DNA from: BNXB01 sp031556375 | GTDB taxonomy: Bacteria > Bacteroidota > Bacteroidia > Bacteroidales > Azobacteroidaceae | DNA length: 64,000 nucleotides | NCBI GenBank assembly: GCA_031556375.1 | Contig: JAVBTA010000011.1 | Coordinates: forward strand, 124,001-188,000 | Direction: 5' to 3' | In this document: positions 54,751 through 61,946 of the stretch, one piece after another | Position numbering within the stretch: position 1 is the stretch's first letter | Layout: every line of letters starts with the position of its first letter | Program-made: the position numbers and the translations under genes | Notes under the pieces: model-generated | Told to the model about the DNA's origin: nothing | Database searches by the model: none | The model's input: only the letters and a program-made list of their open reading frames with translations

Positions 54751-55334
54751 TACTCTATTCCAATCAACTTGTGCATTTGTAAACTTAGTCTCCACATGGG
54801 ATTTTTCTTTATTTCCTCAACACAAAACGCTACATTGGCAGCTGTTATTTCCTCTTCTGATTCAAAAACCGGGCTTAAAAAATAAAAATCAGCTTGCGGC
54901 ATTTCAGAGATTAATGGAATGCGGTCGCCTATCCTGACCGGAATACGAACCTCATCTACCTTTTCATTTTTAATTTTTGCGTATACAGGATTACCTTTGG
55001 GACTACAAACCGTGTAATCCAATAATGAGGGAAACGGAAAACACCCATTACTTTCAACAGCCTGTTTATATCCTTTTTCTCTAAAAAATAATAAAACTTC
55101 GTTGTTTAATTGAAGAGATGGTTCTCCCCCTGTCCAGATAATCCATTTACAAGGGAAATCTTTAATTTTTAACATGATTTCATCCAAATCCATCCAAACT
55201 CCGGATTCAAATTCCGTATCGCAAAAGTCGCAATTCAAATTACACCCCGAAAGCCGGATAAAAACAGATGCTTCGCCCTGACGGCCACCTTCGCCTTGCA
55301 ACGAGTAGAAGATTTCATTCACTTTAAGCTTCAT
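54750..55334 (-). CDS. queE: 7-carboxy-7-deazaguanine synthase
   Basis: 194 aa radical SAM enzyme of queuosine biosynthesis converting CPH4 to CDG. Cluster motif GCNLNCDFCDTEF (Cx3Cx2C) near residue 27, FYSLQGEG before it, WTGGEPSLQ and SNGCFPFPS after. The ATG at 55334 gives the usual MKLKVNEIFYSLQGEG start and overlaps queD by 11 nt. Confidence 0.95.
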   Translation of the reverse strand: MKLKVNEIFYSLQGEGGRQGEASVFIRLSGCNLNCDFCDTEFESGVWMDLDEIMLKIKDFPCKWIIWTGGEPSLQLNNEVLLFFREKGYKQAVESNGCFPFPSLLDYTVCSPKGNPVYAKIKNEKVDEVRIPVRIGDRIPLISEMPQADFYFLSPVFESEEEITAANVAFCVEEIKKNPMWRLSLQMHKLIGIE

Positions 55335-55677
55335 AAACGGCACTTGTTTTTGGTGTTTCACTCACTTCCACTGCATACAACTCCGGAAAATCAGGTTTGA
55401 ACTTATCGAAGAGATAGCGCGCGATATTCTCCGCCGTAGGATGAAACGGCACAACATCATTCAGGTGACGATGATCCAGTTCTTTATCCAGATATTCCTT
55501 GACTGGTTTCAAAGCCCTGTAATCCTTTACAAAACCGTATTCATCAAGCACATCACTGCGTAAATGGACTGTTACCATATAGTTATGACCATGCAAACGG
55601 GAACAGGGATGTCCGTCACATAATTTATCCAACACATGTGATGCAGAAAAAGAAAATTGCTTGCTAATTTTATACAT
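55324..55677 (-). CDS. queD: 6-carboxytetrahydropterin synthase
   Basis: 117 aa T-fold enzyme making CPH4 from dihydroneopterin triphosphate for queuosine. FSFSASHVLDKLCDGHPCSRLHGHNYMV contains the catalytic Cys (in HPC) and the zinc His residues (SH, HGH). LDHRHLND and PTAENIARYL complete the family set; the C-terminus has the acidic VEVSETP. First gene of the queD-queE-rnz-cupin run, with a TACCTTTG promoter just upstream. Confidence 0.95.
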   Translation of the reverse strand: MYKISKQFSFSASHVLDKLCDGHPCSRLHGHNYMVTVHLRSDVLDEYGFVKDYRALKPVKEYLDKELDHRHLNDVVPFHPTAENIARYLFDKFKPDFPELYAVEVSETPKTSAVYEA

Positions 55678-55698
55678 TCTATATCTATTTCAAAAATA

Positions 55699-55706
55699 CA
55701 AAGGTA
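55699..55706 (-). promoter_or_regulatory. queD promoter -7 box (TACCTTTG)
   Basis: Minus-strand TACCTTTG, 21 nt before the queD ATG, in the divergent region with the antiporter gene. Confidence 0.7.
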
Positions 55707-55735
55707 CGAATATTTTATCTTCCGGAAAAAAATAT

Positions 55736-55743
55736 TATTTTTG
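55736..55743 (+). promoter_or_regulatory. Antiporter promoter -7 box (TATTTTTG)
   Basis: TATTTTTG, 17 nt before the ATG at 55761. Confidence 0.6.
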
Positions 55744-55760
55744 TCAAAAGCCCCTTATAT

Positions 55761-57227
55761 ATGAATCTCTCTATCGATAATATTGTACTCATTGGAAGTA
55801 TCCTTTTGTTTCTAAGCATTGTTGCCAGTCGGGCCAGCTTTAGATTAGGATTTCCTATTCTGGTCCTTTTCTTATTTATTGGGATGTTATCCGGAAGCGA
55901 CGGTCTGGGTATTCAGTTCAATGATCCGAATATTGCTCAATTTGTAGGTATGATCGCCTTGAATGTAATCCTGTTTTCCGGAGGTATGGATACAAAATAT
56001 TCGGATATCCGGCCTATTGCTATTCCTGGGATTGTGTTGGCAACGCTAGGTGTTCTGCTGACAGCGCTAATCACCGGATTTTTTATATTCTGGCTAACCA
56101 ATAATTTTTTTGAGACTCTCACTTTTACTTTGCTGGAAGCATTATTACTGGCCTCGGTAATGTCTTCGACCGACTCTGCATCCGTATTCAATTTACTAAG
56201 ATCGAAAGGAATTTCATTAAAAGAACATATAAAGCCGCTTCTCGAATTCGAGAGTGGCAGTAACGACCCTATGGCCTATTTGCTGACCATTACATTCATC
56301 CAGATGATACAGGTACAAACAAGCAGCATCTGGAATACCATCGGATTTTTTCTTTTCCAGTTTATTTTCGGAGCCCTGATGGGTTTTGGTTCCGGAAAAC
56401 TATTTGTTTGGGTTCTGAACAAAATTAATTTGCCCAACCGTTCATTATATCCCGTTCTGCTAATGGCTATCTGCTTTTTCACCTTTGCGCTGACTAACGA
56501 TTTGAATGGAAATGGCTATCTGGCAGTTTATATCGGAGGACTAGTCATCGGAAATGCCAGGTTTACTCAAAAATTTTCATCCAAACGTTTCTTTGAAGGA
56601 TTAACCTGGTTATTTCAGATCATTATGTTCCTCTGTTTAGGATTATTAGTTAATCCTAAAGAATTATTGCCGGTGGCAGGAATCGGACTTATCATAGGGT
56701 TGTTTATGATTCTCCTCGGACGCCCGTTAAGTGTATTTCTATGCTTAATCCCTTTCCGGAAAATGTCATTCCAGGCTAAAACATTTACATCCTGGGTCGG
56801 ACTTCGCGGTGCCGTTCCTATTATTTTTGCAACTTATGCCCTCACTGCCGGACTGGAACAATCATCCATGATTTTCAACATCGTATTTTTTGTGACTCTT
56901 GTCTCGTTGTTAGTCCAGGGAACAACGATCCCAACTGTTGCAAATTGGCTGGGACTGGCAAAAAAACCGGAGGAAAGACCTGAACTTTCCGAATTCGAGA
57001 TTGAAGTTTCTGACGATATTAATTCTGTAATGAAAGAATACATCGTCGACGAAGAACTTCTTAAAAACGGAAATATGATCAAAGATATATCCCTGCACCC
57101 CAATACATTGGTTGTTATGGTAAAACGGGGAGAACTGTATCTGATCCCCACAGGCTCTACCGAACTATACCCTAAAGATGTTCTTTTGCTTATCTCTGAT
57201 GATAATGCTATGTTAAAAGATGTTTAA
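55761..57227 (+). CDS. CPA1-family K+/H+ (Na+/H+) antiporter, NhaP2/CvrA type
   Basis: 488 aa with about 12 membrane segments (to residue 400) and a cytoplasmic C-terminal RCK-C/TrkA-C domain (VDEELLKNGNMIKDISLHPNTLVVMVKRGELYLIP; key GNMI, LVVMVKR). The CPA signature STDSASVFNLLRSKG and LLEFESGSNDPMAYLL carries the ion-binding Asp residues. WVGLRGAVPIIFATYAL is the second conserved block. Exports potassium or sodium in exchange for protons. TATTTTTG promoter box upstream. Confidence 0.92.
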   Translation: MNLSIDNIVLIGSILLFLSIVASRASFRLGFPILVLFLFIGMLSGSDGLGIQFNDPNIAQFVGMIALNVILFSGGMDTKYSDIRPIAIPGIVLATLGVLLTALITGFFIFWLTNNFFETLTFTLLEALLLASVMSSTDSASVFNLLRSKGISLKEHIKPLLEFESGSNDPMAYLLTITFIQMIQVQTSSIWNTIGFFLFQFIFGALMGFGSGKLFVWVLNKINLPNRSLYPVLLMAICFFTFALTNDLNGNGYLAVYIGGLVIGNARFTQKFSSKRFFEGLTWLFQIIMFLCLGLLVNPKELLPVAGIGLIIGLFMILLGRPLSVFLCLIPFRKMSFQAKTFTSWVGLRGAVPIIFATYALTAGLEQSSMIFNIVFFVTLVSLLVQGTTIPTVANWLGLAKKPEERPELSEFEIEVSDDINSVMKEYIVDEELLKNGNMIKDISLHPNTLVVMVKRGELYLIPTGSTELYPKDVLLLISDDNAMLKDV

Positions 57228-57239
57228 TTTTATATTTTG

Positions 57240-57265
57240 TGTAACATTTTCGTTCTTCAACCGTC
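57240..57265 (+). promoter_or_regulatory. ECF-type autoregulatory promoter (TGTAAC-N16-CGTC)
   Basis: TGTAAC at 57240-57245, a 16-nt spacer, CGTC at 57262-57265: the AAC/CGT pattern of ECF sigma-dependent promoters, directly upstream of an ECF sigma gene. The expected start site is within a few bases of the ATG at 57275, so the transcript would be nearly leaderless. Confidence 0.6.
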
Positions 57266-57274
57266 AACAAAGTA

Positions 57275-57772
57275 ATGAGGCAGGACAAAAAGTTTAAAAA
57301 TACGATTATTCCGCTTGCGGATAAGTTGTTCCGTCTGGCCTTAAGTATCACAGGTAACAAGCAAGACGCAGAGGACGTCGTGCAGGATGCAATGTTGAAT
57401 GTCTGGCAAAAAAGGAATGAATGGGATAAAATTTCCAATCTGGAAGGTTATTGTATCCGATCCGCGCGAAATATCGCATTAGACAAGATATCTCTGAAAG
57501 ATAACCAACTGGCTTCAATGCCTGAAAAATTAGATTTACACGGATTCGACCCGGAAAAATCTTTTGAAGATATTGAACGCCTGGAAATGATTCAGAGTCT
57601 GACAAAATCCCTGCCTGAGAAACAACGAACTATTTTCTTACTAAGAGATTTGGAAGGGCTAAGTTACAAAGAGATCAGCGGTATTATGAATATTCCGGAA
57701 GACCAAGTAAAAGTGAATTTGTTCCGGGCAAGACAAAAAATAAAAGAATTATTGGATTCTTACGAAAATTAA
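57275..57772 (+). CDS. ECF-family RNA polymerase sigma factor
   Basis: 165 aa with only regions 2 and 4. Region 2: LADKLFRLALSITGNKQDAEDVVQDAMLNVWQK (core motif DAEDVVQD). Region 4: LPEKQRTIFLLRDLEGLSYKEISGIMNIPEDQVKVNLFRARQKIK (HTH YKEISGIM..DQVKVNLFRAR). It is followed after 1 nt by a membrane protein in the position of an anti-sigma factor. Probably activates its own promoter (see the TGTAAC/CGTC site) and an envelope-response regulon. Confidence 0.94.
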   Translation: MRQDKKFKNTIIPLADKLFRLALSITGNKQDAEDVVQDAMLNVWQKRNEWDKISNLEGYCIRSARNIALDKISLKDNQLASMPEKLDLHGFDPEKSFEDIERLEMIQSLTKSLPEKQRTIFLLRDLEGLSYKEISGIMNIPEDQVKVNLFRARQKIKELLDSYEN

Positions 57773-57773
57773 A

Positions 57774-58256
57774 ATGAGAGAACTGTTAGAAAAATATTGG
57801 AATTGTAATACCTCACCGGAAGAAGAACAAATTCTTCGGGAGTGGTTTGCAGGAAATGATGTTCCGGAAGACTTATTGAAATACAGAAAGAATTTTCTGG
57901 CGTTGAATAACTTCCAAAAGACAGAAGCTCCTGTATCTGTATCAAAGAAAGCAATAAGTTATTTGCCTTCTATAAAATTCTATCCGGCATTGAAAATTGC
58001 AGCTTCTGTTTTGATTATTGTTTCCGCAGGAATAGGAGTGTATACTCATCATCAACAGGAAGAATTCCTGAGAGAAGTTTTTTCTGAAACTTATTCCGAT
58101 CCTCAAGATGCAATCAAAGAGACGCAGGCTGTACTCGACAAAGTATCTTCTTCGCTTTTGAAGGCAAAAGATTCCATTGAGGAATTACAGGAAGATTCTA
58201 TTCTTCCGGAGGAAAAAATAAATGCAGAAGAACTGATTATCGAAAACGAAGAATGA
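57774..58256 (+). CDS. Putative anti-sigma factor, single-pass membrane protein
   Basis: 160 aa. The cytoplasmic N-terminus (ELLEKYWNCNTSPEEEQILREWF) resembles the short helical start of Bacteroidota anti-sigma proteins. One membrane segment lies near residues 68-85 (ALKIAASVLIIVSAGIGVY). The extracytoplasmic tail is acidic and helical (AVLDKVSSSLLKAKDSIEELQ). No zinc-binding HxxxCxxC motif. Function inferred from position between the ECF sigma gene and a DUF4252 gene, which it overlaps by ATGA. Confidence 0.75.
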   Translation: MRELLEKYWNCNTSPEEEQILREWFAGNDVPEDLLKYRKNFLALNNFQKTEAPVSVSKKAISYLPSIKFYPALKIAASVLIIVSAGIGVYTHHQQEEFLREVFSETYSDPQDAIKETQAVLDKVSSSLLKAKDSIEELQEDSILPEEKINAEELIIENEE

Positions 58257-58771
58257 AGAAATATTTACTTATTGTTTTGTTGAGCTTGTCGCAATTGACA
58301 TTTTCTCAGGAAGTTGCCAATTTATTTTTAGAGCGGTTCAATAATGATGATAATCTGGAAATCGTTTCCATTGGAAAAAAAATGTTTCAGATGATGGCAG
58401 ACGCTTCTTCCGATAATGAGGATTTCAACAAGGCAATCAAAGGACTCGAAAAGATAATAGTCATATCATCAAAAGACTCGACATTGAGCAGTGAATATTA
58501 TAATTCGGCTTATGAAATTCTGACTAAAAAGAAAAACGGATTCGAACCTTTACTCTCTACTAAAGAAGGAAAAGACGAATTAGTCATAATGGCCAGAGAA
58601 TCCAAAGGTATTATCCGGGAATTGGTATTACTTCAAGGAGACAAAGACATAAATTTCAGCTTGATTTCTCTTTATGGAGATATTGATTTGAAAAGACTGG
58701 TAAAATATTCTGAAAAGATGAATCTTTCAGGATTAAAAGTACTGGACTCAATTAGTAAAAAAGAAAACTAA
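58253..58771 (+). CDS. DUF4252 domain exported protein
   Basis: 172 aa. Signal peptide MKKYLLIVLLSLSQLTFSQ. The DUF4252 body contains EVANLFLERFNNDDNLEIVSIGKKMFQMM, IKGLEKIIVISS, and the late INFSLISLYGDIDLKRL. DUF4252 proteins are commonly found with ECF sigma operons in Bacteroidota; the function is unknown, perhaps an envelope stress sensor or target. Last gene of the three-gene operon, followed by a terminator. Confidence 0.85.
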   Translation: MKKYLLIVLLSLSQLTFSQEVANLFLERFNNDDNLEIVSIGKKMFQMMADASSDNEDFNKAIKGLEKIIVISSKDSTLSSEYYNSAYEILTKKKNGFEPLLSTKEGKDELVIMARESKGIIRELVLLQGDKDINFSLISLYGDIDLKRLVKYSEKMNLSGLKVLDSISKKEN

Positions 58772-58818
58772 CAAATATACTATTTCATTTTTAAACTAAC
58801 TTTTTTGATTAAACGGTT

Positions 58819-58855
58819 AAAGACGGTTGGACGTGAGTCCCGCCGTCTTTTTTTA
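58819..58855 (+). terminator. Rho-independent terminator of the ECF operon
   Basis: AAAGACGG ... CCGTCTTT stem with inner GGAC-GTGA-GTCC helix, followed by seven T; 48 nt past the DUF4252 stop. Confidence 0.85.
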
Positions 58856-59236
58856 GAGACCAAGCCTTCGTACAAGTGTTTTAACCTGCGAATCCCAAAG
58901 AGAGACAGAATCTTGCTTTTCTTCCGGATAAGCAAAATCAACGACCTCAAGTAGTAAAGCGCCTGTCAGCTCATTGGAATGGAGACGAAACTCAAAATAT
59001 GCATCGTCATCCTCCTCTCCTATCCATCTGAAACGGACAAAAGAATCTTGAGTCATTACCAACATTTCGGCCTCAAGCATCTGTTTATTCCAAATAAATT
59101 CAAATGTATTTCCCCGGGATATGACAGCATCGGCAAACCATTCCGACAAACCGGATGACGTGGTAAGATGGTTCCAAAGATTTTTTTTGGAAGCTTTATC
59201 GAAAACGTATTCGATATTGAATTTTTCTTTCTTCAT
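58853..59236 (-). CDS. START-like (SRPBCC/AHSA1) domain protein
   Basis: 127 aa. MKKEKFNIEYVFDKASKKNLWNHLTTSSGLSEWFADAV is the typical start of the small Bacteroidota START_2 proteins (key GLSEWFAD). Later FEFIWNKQ, FVRFRWIGEEDDDAYFEFRL, and LLEVVDFAYPEEK. The helix-grip fold suggests binding of a hydrophobic ligand; none is known. A near-consensus TACCTTCG lies upstream. Its 3' end abuts the ECF-operon terminator. Confidence 0.9.
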   Translation of the reverse strand: MKKEKFNIEYVFDKASKKNLWNHLTTSSGLSEWFADAVISRGNTFEFIWNKQMLEAEMLVMTQDSFVRFRWIGEEDDDAYFEFRLHSNELTGALLLEVVDFAYPEEKQDSVSLWDSQVKTLVRRLGL

Positions 59237-59400
59237 AAGAGGATGACTAACAAAACATTATCGCCGAAGGTACAAATTAATTCTGTAAAAAACAAGAAGA
59301 ATAAATATTAAATTATCAAATTGTCACACTTACACCTGAAAAATCCGATAAATATGATTAAAAACATATTCTGATAAATATATTTTGCCGAAATTCTCTG

Positions 59401-59408
59401 TACTTTTG
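59401..59408 (+). promoter_or_regulatory. ald promoter -7 box (TACTTTTG)
   Basis: TACTTTTG matches TAnnTTTG, 34 nt before the ald ATG at 59443. The long in-frame extension upstream overlaps the transcript start and is rejected. Confidence 0.6.
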
Positions 59409-59442
59409 TAAGTTGTTTTATACCTTAATAAAATTTAGATTT

Positions 59443-60543
59443 ATGAAAATCGGAATATTAAAAGAAATTAAATCTCAGGAAAATCGTGTTTCGATGACTC
59501 CAGCTGGAGTTGAACTTATGGTATTATACGGGCACTCTGTAATGGTAGAGAAAGATGCGGGATTAGGTAGCGGATTTTCCAACGAGGAATATAGCCGGGT
59601 TGGAGCAAAAATCACAGAGACTCCGCAAGAAATTTTTGCACAGTCCGATATGGTAATGCATGTGAAAGAAATTCTTCCTTCCGAATATGGATTATTACGA
59701 GAAGGACAGATTGTTTTCACCTACCTCCATCTGGCCGCTGACATAGAACAAACCAAAGCTCTCATGAATAGTAAATGCATTGCAATTGCATACGAAACCG
59801 TAGAACTACCGGGTGGACGTCTTCCTCTGCTTCAACCAATGAGCGAAGTGGCAGGACGGATGTCGATCCAGGAAGCTGCCCGTTTCCTGGAGATGCCTCA
59901 AGGAGGATCAGGAACCTTACTTGGAGGTGTTCCCGGTGTTGCTCCAGCCAAAGTTCTGATCATTGGCGGAGGTATTGTCGGAATCAATGCTGCTAAAATG
60001 GCCTGTGGTTTAGGGGCGGATGTTACGATCATGGATATCAATCTCGAACGTTTACGCTACCTGAGCGATGTAATGCCAGCTAATTGTAAACAGGTAATGT
60101 TCAGTCCATGGACTCTTCGTGAAGAAATCAAACATTCGGACGTGGTTGTCGGTGCTGTTTTAGTAGCCGGAGCCAAAGCTCCGAGACTGGTTACCAATGA
60201 CATGATTTCCTCCATGAGAAAAGGTTCCGTAATGGTCGACGTGGCTATCGATCAGGGAGGTTGTTTCGAATCATCTAAGCCGACAACACATAAAGAGCCT
60301 ATTTTTTATGTACATGATGTGGTACAATATTGCGTTGCCAATATTCCTGGAGCAGTTCCTCGCACTTCAACAATGGCACTCACCAATGCAACCCTCCCTT
60401 ATGCCATAGATATTGCCAATAAAGGATGGAAAAATGCATTAAAAGAGGATCCTGCTTTAGCCAAAGGATTGAATGTTTGTGAAGGGAAATTGGTTTATGA
60501 GGCTATCGCTAATGATTTAAACTTACCATATACCCCCATTTAA
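59443..60543 (+). CDS. ald: Alanine dehydrogenase
   Basis: 366 aa NAD-dependent enzyme interconverting L-alanine and pyruvate plus ammonia. Start MKIGILKEIKSQENRVSMTPAGV (Arg15 substrate contact); VMHVKEILPSEY (Lys); FTYLHLA with the catalytic His; Rossmann motif GGGIVGINAAKMACGLGADV near residue 170; DVAIDQGG with catalytic Asp; VANIPGAVPRTST. One-base overlap with the next gene (stop TAA / ATG). Confidence 0.97.
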   Translation: MKIGILKEIKSQENRVSMTPAGVELMVLYGHSVMVEKDAGLGSGFSNEEYSRVGAKITETPQEIFAQSDMVMHVKEILPSEYGLLREGQIVFTYLHLAADIEQTKALMNSKCIAIAYETVELPGGRLPLLQPMSEVAGRMSIQEAARFLEMPQGGSGTLLGGVPGVAPAKVLIIGGGIVGINAAKMACGLGADVTIMDINLERLRYLSDVMPANCKQVMFSPWTLREEIKHSDVVVGAVLVAGAKAPRLVTNDMISSMRKGSVMVDVAIDQGGCFESSKPTTHKEPIFYVHDVVQYCVANIPGAVPRTSTMALTNATLPYAIDIANKGWKNALKEDPALAKGLNVCEGKLVYEAIANDLNLPYTPI

Positions 60544-61946
60544 TGAATTTAAGTGAAAAGTTTATAATGCAAATGCAGGATTTACTCGGAGACGAATATC
60601 CTGCATTTGTTGCATCTCTAAGTGATAGCGTACCTGTTAGCATCAGGACAAACATTACCCGAATTGGAGATGTTGTACAAACAGCCCAAAATCCGGAAAT
60701 TTTATCAGAGAATTATGAAAGTCAGATTCCCTGGTGTAGTTGTGGTTATTACCTCAAAACCAGGCCATCATTCACATTTGATCCCGAATTCCATGCCGGA
60801 TGTTACTATGTGCAAGAGGCTTCTTCCATGTTTTTAGAGCAAGCTATCAAAGCATCTGTAAACGAGCCTGTATGCGCATTGGACTTATGTGCTGCTCCGG
60901 GAGGAAAATCTACGCATTTATTATCCCTGCTCCCGGAAAATAGTCTTTTGATTTCAAACGAAGTTATTCGCAGCCGGGCAAATATTCTTGCCGAGAATAA
61001 CATCAAGTGGGGAAATCCGTCTGTCATTACTACGAACAACGATCCTGCAGATATTGGCATGTTAGAAGATTGTTTTGATCTTATCCTGACCGATGTTCCA
61101 TGTTCAGGAGAAGGAATGTTCCGCAAAGACCCTCAGGCCATCAATGAATGGTCTCCTGCGAATGTCAATTTATGCGCCGAACGTCAGCGTCGCATCATTG
61201 CCGATATCTGGCCATCTCTAAAACCTGGTGGTATTCTTATCTACAGTACCTGTACCTACAACACTCAGGAAAATGAAGATAACATTACCTGGATCATGGA
61301 AGAGTTGGGAGGAGATACCCTTCAAATTCCAACCGATAATTCCTGGAAAATCAAAGGGAATTTAAAAGGGAATTTTCCGGTTTACCGGTTCATGCCCCAC
61401 CAAACCAAAGGTGAAGGTTTTTTCATGGCAGTAATACAAAAAGAGAGGGAGTTAGAAGGAGTTAAAGGGAGTTACAGGGAGTTAAAAGGAGTTAGAAGGA
61501 GTTACAACGAAAAATCGGCCAGAATCCCGCAGGAAATAACATCCTGGATATCCAACCCGGAAGAATACCATTTTTTCGAAGAAAAAAGTGTTTTTTCAGC
61601 AATTCCGATGATACATTGGGAGAGATTTCGTACCTTTAGAGAACATTTGAAGATTCTTTACGCAGGAATACAGATAGGAGAACTAAAAGGGAAAGACATT
61701 ATTCCATGCCATAATCTAGCCCTTTCAACTGCTCTCAATCAAAGCTTATTTCCAGAGCTCAAACTAGATAAAATCCAAGCTCTTAACTATTTAAGAAAAG
61801 AGGCGCTATTCAATCTACCAGAAGACTGTCCCAAAGGCTATAATATCGTTTCATACAATGGATATCACCTAGGCTTCATCAAAAACATAGGAAACCGGGC
61901 GAATAATCTATATCCTCAGGAATGGCGGATACGATCATCTATTTGA
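60543..61946 (+). CDS. RNA m5C methyltransferase, NOL1/NOP2/Sun (RsmF-like)
   Basis: 467 aa. SAM motif I ALDLCAAPGGKSTHLL near residue 115; motif IV DVPCSGEGMFRKDP and motif VI YSTCTYNTQENE each carry a catalytic Cys. The C-terminal RsmF-type/PUA-like domain spans about 340-467 (HNLALSTAL, NYLRKEALFNLP). Methylates cytosine in rRNA or tRNA; RsmF-like by architecture. Residues about 300-325 (ELEGVKGSYRELKGVRRSY) are encoded by a 10-bp tandem repeat, unlike the rest of the gene. The 3' end overlaps the convergent PorZ-like gene by 8 nt. Confidence 0.92.
   Translation: MNLSEKFIMQMQDLLGDEYPAFVASLSDSVPVSIRTNITRIGDVVQTAQNPEILSENYESQIPWCSCGYYLKTRPSFTFDPEFHAGCYYVQEASSMFLEQAIKASVNEPVCALDLCAAPGGKSTHLLSLLPENSLLISNEVIRSRANILAENNIKWGNPSVITTNNDPADIGMLEDCFDLILTDVPCSGEGMFRKDPQAINEWSPANVNLCAERQRRIIADIWPSLKPGGILIYSTCTYNTQENEDNITWIMEELGGDTLQIPTDNSWKIKGNLKGNFPVYRFMPHQTKGEGFFMAVIQKERELEGVKGSYRELKGVRRSYNEKSARIPQEITSWISNPEEYHFFEEKSVFSAIPMIHWERFRTFREHLKILYAGIQIGELKGKDIIPCHNLALSTALNQSLFPELKLDKIQALNYLRKEALFNLPEDCPKGYNIVSYNGYHLGFIKNIGNRANNLYPQEWRIRSSI
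61451..61510 (+). repeat. Six tandem 10-bp repeats (AGTTANARGG) inside the methyltransferase gene
   Basis: Six consecutive 10-mers starting with AGTTA fill 61451-61510 without gap. Because 10 is not a multiple of 3, gain or loss of one unit would shift the frame. They encode the linker between the catalytic and C-terminal domains. Confidence 0.85.
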
